A stretch of DNA of 26,950 nt from CALMEH01 sp964548225 (GTDB lineage: Bacteria > Acidobacteriota > Blastocatellia > Pyrinomonadales > Pyrinomonadaceae). Position numbers and translations under genes: made by a program. The notes below the pieces were generated by a model. The model was given only the letters and a program-made list of their open reading frames with translations. It did not search any database and had not been told where the DNA came from. Below, one piece after another: positions 21,686-26,950 of the stretch (its first letter is position 1; each line of letters begins with the position of its first letter). The stretch covers positions 1-26,950 of the forward strand of contig CAZJQP010000070.1 in assembly GCA_964548225.1 (NCBI GenBank), in the 5' to 3' direction.

Positions 21686-21717
21686 AGATTTTTCCGCAAA
21701 GAGGCAAGAATAGAAAA

Positions 21718-21805
21718 TGGTGCGGACGAATGGAATCGAACCATCACGGGCGCAATGCCCACGGGCTTCTGAGACCCGCGCGTCTACCAGTTCCGCCACG
21801 TCCGC
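21718..21805 (-). tRNA. tRNA-Leu (anticodon CAG)
   Basis: An 88-nt tRNA read on the minus strand. The acceptor arms GCGGACG and CGTCCGC pair fully. The anticodon stem-loop is CGGGT-CTCAGAA-GCCCG with anticodon CAG (reads CUG). A long class II variable arm and the T-loop TTCGATT between ATGG and CCAT are present. The terminal CCA is encoded. Confidence 0.95.
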
Positions 21806-21822
21806 GTGAAAAGGCAAAAGTT

Positions 21823-21851
21823 AGAATACAATTTGTCGGCGAAAATGGCAA
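21823..21851 (-). promoter_or_regulatory. Promoter for tRNA-Leu
   Basis: On the minus strand TTGCCA (complement of 21846-21851), 17 bases, TATTCT (complement of 21823-21828). The -10 ends 17 bases before the tRNA 5' end, a fitting position for a tRNA promoter. Confidence 0.5.
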
Positions 21852-21862
21852 AAGCGGAAGGC

Positions 21863-22102
21863 GGAGCAGTAATAACACGGTAGGGCTATTGCAAAGTCGG
21901 AAGAAACGGATTTTACCTCTCATTTATCACCTTTCACTTATCACTTGTTCCGAAAAGTAAAAAAAATCACCTTCGGAATAAGTGATAAGTGAAAGGTGAT
22001 AAGTGATATTTACCTCTCATCCGCCGACTCTCATATTTTTCAGCGACTTTGCAAGCCCCCTAAATAACACGGCAAATTTCTCTGCTGTGTTGTTACTGTT
22101 CC
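21863..22102. repeat. 240-bp nested inverted-repeat element with a heptad hairpin at its centre
   Basis: The outer arms GGAGCAGTAATAACAC (21863-21878) and its imperfect complement at 22087-22102 match at 14 of 16 positions. A second pair, TTGCAAAGTCG (21889-21899) and CGACTTTGCAA (22044-22054), is exact. Inside, 21926-21953 and 21973-22000 pair at 27 of 28 positions and are built of AGTGATA/AGTGAAA/GGTGATA heptads. TTTACCTCTCAT occurs as a direct repeat at 21912 and 22009. It fills most of the 331-bp space between tRNA-Leu and the FG-GAP gene; no coding frame is seen. Confidence 0.75.
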
Positions 22103-22136
22103 GTTTTCTGATTTTTCTACAAGAGACTTATCAAAA

Positions 22137-24197
22137 CTATTCGGGCGGCAAAATATCCGAAACCAATGTTTCGTTAAACGAACTGCCGGTGTCGTAAGTA
22201 GTTGAGAAAAATGCTTCGGAAAAACCTGATGCGTAAATCACTTGATTATTTCGACGGTAAGCATAAACAGCCGGGGAATAGTCAATTCCGAGATATGGAA
22301 TGTCGTTCGCAATGCCCCAGAAAAATATGCTTGCCGAAGCGTCTTCTCTTAAAACAAACCACGTTCCGTTGCGATAGACGGCGATGTTTGTGCGTCCGTC
22401 GCCGTCGTAGTCTGCCGGAACGGGACGGTCAGTGCCGATGCCGAACGGTGCGATAAAATATGAATTGTTTGAACTGTTCAAACGATACCAAACGCCCGTT
22501 GAAGGTCGAAAAACCGTCAAATCGGCTTTGCCGTCGCCGTCGTAATCAGACGGAAGCGGTCTATCTTCGGCAAGTCCGAAACGATTGATGGCAACTTGCC
22601 CCGATTGACTTTGCAGAACGAACCAAAGTCCTTCCGACGGGCGATAGACGGCGATGTCGGCGCGTCCGTCCGCGTCGTAATCAGCGGCGACGGGTTTGTC
22701 TTCCGTGATGCCGAATTTGACCGCGACGGCTTGATTATCGGAGCTTCGATAAATCCACCAAGTTCCGGTCGGTTTGCGATAGACGGCATAATCGGTGCGT
22801 CCGTCGCCGTCGTAATCGTTCGGCACGGGAACATCGCCAAATGAACTTGCGCCCCAATTAAAATAAACTTGATTGCCCTGCGTCGAATCTTGATAATATC
22901 GCCAAACGCCGGTCGAAGGATTCCAAAAAGCACGGTCGGTGTTGCCGTCGCCGTCGAAATCAACCGTTTTTGTTTGTCCGATAGGATTACAGACATTTTG
23001 GCGGAATATCACCGAATTTTCCGTTGTATAAACCGCATTCGGCGAAGTTGTCCGCGTGTGTCCGCCAATAAATGGACGGTTAAGCGTCAAAACATCGGTT
23101 TTCGTATCTGCGTCAAAAATTTCGGCTGAATCAACTTTCAAATAAGCGCGAAATTCTTCTTGCGTGAATGTGAGATTTCCTTGATTTTTCAGTAGAAGAT
23201 ATTTTTTGATGCCCAGAAAAATAATATCCGTGTCGCCGTCGCCGTCGAAATCTCCGGCGGAATAACTGTTGCGTTGAGCATGATTTCCCGTAACATAATG
23301 TTGCGGAACTTCAATGTCCGAAGCCGTGAACGTATTATTTCCGTCGTTTGCGAGAATTCTGATTTTGTAGATATTGACGTTGAGCGTTGGTTGAAAAACA
23401 CCGCTGACGAAATCTTTTTTACCGTCGTTATTCAAATCAACGGTGCTTAATCTGCCTATCGGACGGTTAAAATTATTCGCGGCGGTTTGTGTAAATGTTC
23501 CGTTGCCGTTATTGGTCAAAACTCTCAAATTGCCTGAATGAAAGGCGATGTCGTTGAAACCGTCGCCGTTCAAATCTTCAACGATAATTCCTGCGCTTGA
23601 AGCCAAAATATAACCCGAATATGGCAGAGAAACGCTCGGAGCGATTTCCGTTGCCGCGCCGAAACTGTTGTCGGGTTGTGCGAAACGCAGATAAAGCGTT
23701 GAATTGCCGTTGTTTAATCTGGTCGAAAGAACATCGGCTCTGCCGTCGTTGTTGAGGTCGCCCGCCGCCCAGAAAGTTTCGCCGCCGGACGAAACGCCGG
23801 GCGCGTTTGGCAGAAATCTTCCCGTTCCGTCATTCAAATACGTCGTCAAAAATTGTCCGGTCGAAACAATCAAATCTTTTTTGCCGTCGTTGTTGACATC
23901 GCCGAATGTGCCGAAAACGCCCGCAACGCCCGTTACCGAAGAAGTTTTCGCCGTCGTGTCAAAAGAATTTGCGCTCAGGCGCTTGTAAAAATAGACTTGA
24001 TAATTACCTTCGGCGGTCGGCGAAAAACCGAAAAGGTCTTTCAGTCCGTCGCCGTCGAAATCTTCAAAATAATTATAAGCAAAACCGTTCGATAACATTT
24101 GTCGGTTCGTTTCTTTGAAATAAACGCCGCCGCATTGTGCCGCCGCCGAGAAAGAAACTGCCAAGACAACCAAAATTACCAAGCAAATTCGATACAT
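22137..24197 (-). CDS. Secreted FG-GAP/VCBS repeat beta-propeller protein
   Basis: A 686-residue exported protein: signal peptide at about 1-20 (MYRICLVILVVLAVSFSAAA), then many FG-GAP/VCBS-type repeats with DxDGDGxxD or DxNxDGxxD calcium-binding loops (DFDGDGLKDLF, DVNNDGKKDLI, DLNNDGRADVL, DFDGDGDTDII). From about residue 410 the repeats change to a regular unit of about 48 residues, DYDGDGRTDYAVYRPSTGxWY ... FGxxxDxPVPA, in four or five copies. This repeat style is typical of Blastocatellia surface proteins. An integrin-like beta-propeller at the cell surface is likely; the ligand is unknown. GGTGAG lies just before the ATG. No anchoring segment is seen at the C-terminus. Confidence 0.87.
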   Translation of the reverse strand: MYRICLVILVVLAVSFSAAAQCGGVYFKETNRQMLSNGFAYNYFEDFDGDGLKDLFGFSPTAEGNYQVYFYKRLSANSFDTTAKTSSVTGVAGVFGTFGDVNNDGKKDLIVSTGQFLTTYLNDGTGRFLPNAPGVSSGGETFWAAGDLNNDGRADVLSTRLNNGNSTLYLRFAQPDNSFGAATEIAPSVSLPYSGYILASSAGIIVEDLNGDGFNDIAFHSGNLRVLTNNGNGTFTQTAANNFNRPIGRLSTVDLNNDGKKDFVSGVFQPTLNVNIYKIRILANDGNNTFTASDIEVPQHYVTGNHAQRNSYSAGDFDGDGDTDIIFLGIKKYLLLKNQGNLTFTQEEFRAYLKVDSAEIFDADTKTDVLTLNRPFIGGHTRTTSPNAVYTTENSVIFRQNVCNPIGQTKTVDFDGDGNTDRAFWNPSTGVWRYYQDSTQGNQVYFNWGASSFGDVPVPNDYDGDGRTDYAVYRKPTGTWWIYRSSDNQAVAVKFGITEDKPVAADYDADGRADIAVYRPSEGLWFVLQSQSGQVAINRFGLAEDRPLPSDYDGDGKADLTVFRPSTGVWYRLNSSNNSYFIAPFGIGTDRPVPADYDGDGRTNIAVYRNGTWFVLREDASASIFFWGIANDIPYLGIDYSPAVYAYRRNNQVIYASGFSEAFFSTTYDTGSSFNETLVSDILPPE

Positions 24198-24334
24198 TTT
24201 CTCACCGCCTTGAAATTAAAAGTTAGAAACAAGCCGATTATATCAGCGTTTGAGCCGAATTTTTATTAAATTTTATTAAATTTTCTAAAATGAACGGCTT
24301 CATAACTTTTTCCGAAAAAGATATGATAAAAGCA

Positions 24335-25009
24335 ATGACAAACGATTTGGCGAAAAATCTAGCCGAAGTCAAAAAACAAATCGCCGATGCCGCACGCAAA
24401 GCGAATCGCAACGCCGACGAGATAAAATTAGTTGCGGTCAGCAAGACGCATCCGGCGCAAAAAATAATCGAAGCTACCCGAGCGGACGCGTTTGTGTTTG
24501 GCGAAAATAAAGTTCAGGAAGCGGAAGGGAAAATTGCGGAAATCGGACGCGAAACGGCTGAATGGCATCTGATTGGGCATCTGCAATCGAACAAGGCGCG
24601 AAAGGCGGTGAAACTTTTTGATGTCATTCACACGCTCGATTCGCTCGAACTTGCGGAGAGATTGGAGCGTATTTGCGTTGAAGAAAATCGGGCGGAACTT
24701 TCGGTTTTCGTGCAGATTGATTTGGCTCATGAAACGACAAAAAACGGTGTCAAAGAAGAAGATTTACCGCCGTTGGTTGAATTTTTGAAGACTTGCAAGC
24801 ATCTGAAATTTGCCGGTTTGATGATTTTACCGCCGTTTTTTGAAGACGCGGAAAAGACGCGACCGTTTTTTAAGAGATTGCGCGAAATGCGTGATAAAAT
24901 TTGTCCGCACGGCGAGCTTTCGATGGGAATGAGCCACGATTTTGCGGTGGCGATTGAAGAAGGCGCAACAGTTATCAGAGTCGGCACAGCGATTTTTGGC
25001 ACAAGATAG
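24335..25009 (+). CDS. YggS/PLPBP-family PLP homeostasis protein
   Basis: A 224-residue protein when started at 24335 (MTNDLAKNLAEVKKQIADAA), which matches the family start; in-frame ATGs at 24290 and 24323 would add 15 or 4 residues. Family landmarks: KLVAVSKTHP with the PLP lysine, FGENKVQEAEGK, WHLIGHLQSNKARK, then LMILPPFFED, LSMGMSHDFAVAIEEGATVIRVGTAIFG. These alanine-racemase-fold proteins bind PLP but have no known catalytic turnover and help buffer PLP and amino-acid pools. It heads a plus-strand cluster with YggT and DUF167, a widespread arrangement. The FG-GAP gene is divergent, and an AT-rich spacer with a possible TTGAGC-17-TTATTA promoter lies between. Confidence 0.9.
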   Translation: MTNDLAKNLAEVKKQIADAARKANRNADEIKLVAVSKTHPAQKIIEATRADAFVFGENKVQEAEGKIAEIGRETAEWHLIGHLQSNKARKAVKLFDVIHTLDSLELAERLERICVEENRAELSVFVQIDLAHETTKNGVKEEDLPPLVEFLKTCKHLKFAGLMILPPFFEDAEKTRPFFKRLREMRDKICPHGELSMGMSHDFAVAIEEGATVIRVGTAIFGTR

Positions 25010-25052
25010 TTTGAAAATGAGATAAAATCCGATGAAATATGAGTCAAGCGAA

Positions 25053-25260
25053 AGATTTTGACGGTTTCAGACAGTATTTTTACTATCTCAGAAGTAATCA
25101 CGGCTATCTCAAAAGTAATCACAGCTATCTCGGAAACAGTTACAGCTATCTCGGAAACAGTTACAGCTATCTTGGAAAGAGTTACAGTTATCTCAAAAAC
25201 GGTTACAGCTATCTTGGAAAGAATTATAGCTATCTTGGAAATGATTTTAGTTACATAAAA
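25053..25260. repeat. 21-bp tandem array C (CTATCTCGGAAACAGTTACAG)
   Basis: Eight units in exact 21-bp phase start at 25083, 25104, 25125, 25146, 25167, 25188, 25209 and 25230, with diverged units before and a partial one after. The unit keeps CTATCT near its start and GTTACAG near its end. It fills the interval between YggS and YggT, ending 1 bp before the YggT start codon. Two overlapping frames stay open (heptapeptides YLGNSYS from an ATG at 25039, or AISETVT from a TTG at 25058), as expected for a 21-bp period; neither has a good ribosome site. Confidence 0.87.
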
Positions 25261-25261
25261 T

Positions 25262-25855
25262 ATGCTTTTACGAACAATTTATCCGATTATCAGCACAATT
25301 ATTATTTACGCGCTTGGAATTTTTGTTGCGCTATTGGTTTTGCGAATAATTTTTAATTACACAGACCCGAATCCGTTCGGAAAAGTCGGTCGTTTCTCTT
25401 ATCATTTAAAGAAACGCACGGATAGATTTGTATATCCGGCGGCTCGCCTGTTAGCCAACTTTCGCATAGACACGCGCCTTGCGCCGATTGTAACGATTCT
25501 GATTACAGCGGTTCTAGCTTTCTTCGCGTTGAATATTGTTCACCAGACATTTTTTATCATTGACGGCTTGAGCGCAGGAGTCGCGGCGGGAAATGTGAAT
25601 TGGATAATCGGATTTATCATCTACGCGGTTCTGAGCGTGCTGGTTTTGTTTATCTTCATACGTTTTATATCGTCGTGGTTTGTTTTTACAAGGAATACTT
25701 TTCTCGGTTTCGTGCAAAAAGTAACCGACCCGATTCTGTTACCGGCGCAGAGATTGATTCCGACAATCGGGATGTTCGATATTTCCGCGATGCTCGTCCT
25801 GATTCTCATTCAATTACTGCAAGGCGTGGTGCTTCGCGTGTTCGGAATCTATTGA
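25262..25855 (+). CDS. YggT-family integral membrane protein
   Basis: A 197-residue membrane protein with two YggT-type halves. Each has a hydrophobic helix pair and the family pattern near the second helix: LRIIFNYTDPNPFGKV with TDRFVYPAARLL in the first, FIRFISSWF with VQKVTDPILLPAQRLIP in the second. The second half ends DISAMLVLILIQLLQ. YggT proteins lie in the inner membrane and have been linked to osmotic stress and envelope or division functions; the precise role is not known. The ATG starts directly after the 21-bp array, so its ribosome site must lie in repeat sequence; none is strong. The stop codon TGA overlaps the TTG start of the next gene. Confidence 0.9.
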   Translation: MLLRTIYPIISTIIIYALGIFVALLVLRIIFNYTDPNPFGKVGRFSYHLKKRTDRFVYPAARLLANFRIDTRLAPIVTILITAVLAFFALNIVHQTFFIIDGLSAGVAAGNVNWIIGFIIYAVLSVLVLFIFIRFISSWFVFTRNTFLGFVQKVTDPILLPAQRLIPTIGMFDISAMLVLILIQLLQGVVLRVFGIY

Positions 25856-26139
25856 TAAACTACACCGAAAAAGATAACACAATAATTTTCACCGTCCGCG
25901 TTGTGCCGCGAGCCTCGGAAAGCGAAATCATCGGCGAACACGACGGCGCGTTGAAAGTTCGCATCGCTGCGCCGCCCGTTGACGGCGCAGCAAACGCCGG
26001 GTTGATAAAACTTTTGGCGAAATCTTTCGATGTTCCGAAAAGCGCAATCGAAATTATCGGCGGGCAGACTTCAAAGACGAAACAAATTAAAGTATCAAAC
26101 ATTAATCCGAGCGATTTTGCAAGCAAAAATCTAGCGTGA
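25852..26139 (+). CDS. DUF167/YggU-family protein
   Basis: A 95-residue DUF167 protein. The core is IIFTVRVVPRASESEIIGEHDGALKVRIAAPPVDGAANAGLIKLLAKSF, which contains the family signature PPVDGAANxxLixxLAxxf, followed by EIIGGQTSKTKQIKV. Its function is unknown. The start is inferred to be the TTG at 25852: it overlaps the YggT stop as TTGA, which allows coupled translation, and no ATG is available in frame. The size fits the family. It is followed by yebC after 49 bp. Confidence 0.87.
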   Translation: MINYTEKDNTIIFTVRVVPRASESEIIGEHDGALKVRIAAPPVDGAANAGLIKLLAKSFDVPKSAIEIIGGQTSKTKQIKVSNINPSDFASKNLA

Positions 26140-26188
26140 TATATTCTTTACTTTCAAAATAAATCAATAAATATAAGGAAAATAACAA

Positions 26189-26920
26189 ATGTCAGGACAT
26201 TCCAAGTGGCACACAATTAAACACAAAAAAGGCGCGTTGGACGCAAAACGCGGGAAGATTTTCACGAAACTTATTAAAGAAATCACAGTCGCGGCTCGCA
26301 CGGGCGGCAGCGGCGATGTTGATTCAAACGCACGTTTGCGAAAAGCCGTCAACGATGCGAAAGCGCAAAATATGCCAAACGACACGATTGACCGCGCCAT
26401 CAAACGCGGCACGGGCGAACTCGAAGGCGTAAATTACGACGAAATCACTTACGAAGGCTACGGCATCGGCGGCGTGGCGATGTTGGTCGAAACAATGACC
26501 GACAACCGCAATCGAACGGTCGCGGAAATCCGCCATCTTTTCTCGAAAAACGGCGGCAATCTCGGCGAAGCCGGCTCGGTCGCGTGGATGTTCGATAAAA
26601 AAGGTTTGATTATTGTTGATAAAGAAGCCAAATCCGAAGACGAACTTTTCGACATTGCCATCGAAGCCGGCGCAGACGATATGCAGGACGCAGGCGACGT
26701 TTTTGAAATCTATACTTCGCCCGAAAACTACGAAGCCGTTGACAATGCCATCAAAGCCGCCGGAATCGAACCGCAAGCCTCGGAAATCTCGATGATTCCG
26801 CAAAACTACATCAAACTCGAAGGCGACGACGCAAAGAAAATGCTCAAACTCTACGACGCGATTGACGACAACGACGACGTTCAAAAAGTCTATGCCAACT
26901 TTGACATTGACGAATGGTAA
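26189..26920 (+). CDS. yebC: YebC/TACO1-family protein
   Basis: The 243-residue product matches YebC (PmpR/TACO1 family) along its whole length: MSGHSKWHTIKHKKGALDAKRGKIFTKLIKEI at the N-terminus, NARLRKAVNDAKAQNMPNDTIDRAIKRGTG, VAMLVETMTDNRNRTVAEIRH, GNLGEAGSVAWMFDKKG and the C-terminal DDNDDVQKVYANFD. Family members were first described as transcription regulators; recent work ties them to translation of proline-rich stretches. They act in the cytoplasm. AAGGA lies 9-10 bases before the ATG. It stands downstream of YggT and DUF167 in the same direction. A heptad repeat starts three bases after the stop. Confidence 0.95.
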   Translation: MSGHSKWHTIKHKKGALDAKRGKIFTKLIKEITVAARTGGSGDVDSNARLRKAVNDAKAQNMPNDTIDRAIKRGTGELEGVNYDEITYEGYGIGGVAMLVETMTDNRNRTVAEIRHLFSKNGGNLGEAGSVAWMFDKKGLIIVDKEAKSEDELFDIAIEAGADDMQDAGDVFEIYTSPENYEAVDNAIKAAGIEPQASEISMIPQNYIKLEGDDAKKMLKLYDAIDDNDDVQKVYANFDIDEW

Positions 26921-26922
26921 GA

Positions 26923-26950
26923 GTGGTAATAGGTAATAGGTAATAGGTAA
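26923..26950. repeat. Heptad tandem repeat at window end (GGTAATA)
   Basis: Three GGTAATA units plus a partial one directly follow the yebC stop codon and run into the window edge. By analogy with the other sites, a complementary arm is expected just beyond. Confidence 0.7.

Noticed and set aside
21686..21817. An extended RsmG start with 44 extra N-terminal residues
   Set aside because: The extension is a translation of the tRNA-Leu gene (the ADVAELVDA-type peptide is typical of tRNA readthrough); the family start fits the ATG at 21685.
22137..24197. FG-GAP protein as a T6SS effector
   Set aside because: It has a signal peptide and no toxin domain, and lies far from the T6SS genes.
25039..25356. 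105-residue YLGNSYS heptapeptide protein overlapping YggT
   Set aside because: Open frame explained by the 21-bp period; it runs 95 bp into the well-supported YggT gene in another frame and has no ribosome site.
25600..25851. Longer N-terminus for the DUF167 protein
   Set aside because: The added part lies in another frame of YggT and has no resemblance to the family; the TTG overlapping the YggT stop gives the family length.
26324..26884. 186-residue minus-strand frame
   Set aside because: Antisense shadow of yebC, which matches its family along the whole length.

Overview
The window looks like a piece of an Acidobacteriota chromosome, most likely class Blastocatellia (Pyrinomonadales-like). 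This rests on the style of the genes: a type VI secretion locus with FHA proteins, FG-GAP proteins ending in DxDGDGxxDxAVxRPSxGxWY repeats, and CSLREA-type beta-helix proteins. No marker gene fixes the taxonomy. A run of ten Ns at 13697-13706 shows that this is a scaffold.

Layout. From 104 to 8642, all on the minus strand, lies part of a type VI secretion (T6SS) operon: an FGE-like membrane protein with a motif-rich cytosolic tail, a DUF4384 secreted protein, three paralogous FHA-TM-lytic-transglycosylase-like proteins, and the baseplate gene tssK. The operon probably continues beyond the left edge. From 8791 to 15943, also minus, are cystathionine beta-synthase, a beta-helix surface protein, a glycerophosphodiester phosphodiesterase, a methyltransferase and a TlpA-like thioredoxin protein. 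From 16066 to about 18520 there is a compact, unusual module: a TPR protein ending in a degenerate LexA/S24-like domain, a divergent small exported peptide, and a CI-like HTH regulator whose upstream region is a 34-bp palindrome carrying two overlapping promoters. From 18526 to 22100 come a flavoprotein, DinB-like, PPC-like and GIY-YIG-like genes, rsmG and tRNA-Leu(CAG). From 22137 to 26920 there is a large FG-GAP protein and, on the plus strand, the housekeeping cluster YggS, YggT, YggU/DUF167 and YebC.

The most striking non-coding signal is the intergenic DNA. At least seven intergenic sites carry tandem 7-bp repeats. Nearly all fit one degenerate heptad (R-D-T-R-A-N-A), are almost identical within a site and differ between sites, and are usually arranged as the two arms of a hairpin. 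Three more sites carry tandem 21-bp arrays with unrelated units. Several other sites carry 100-240 bp inverted-repeat elements. These elements sit on, or within a few bases of, the stop codon of the preceding gene at about nine genes.

Working together: the FHA proteins and the PNxNL/DW motif tail of the FGE-like protein suggest phosphothreonine-controlled assembly of the T6SS, with one active and two apparently dead transglycosylase domains acting in the periplasm. The TPR/peptide/HTH module could be a peptide-responsive switch. That is an inference from gene arrangement and motifs only.
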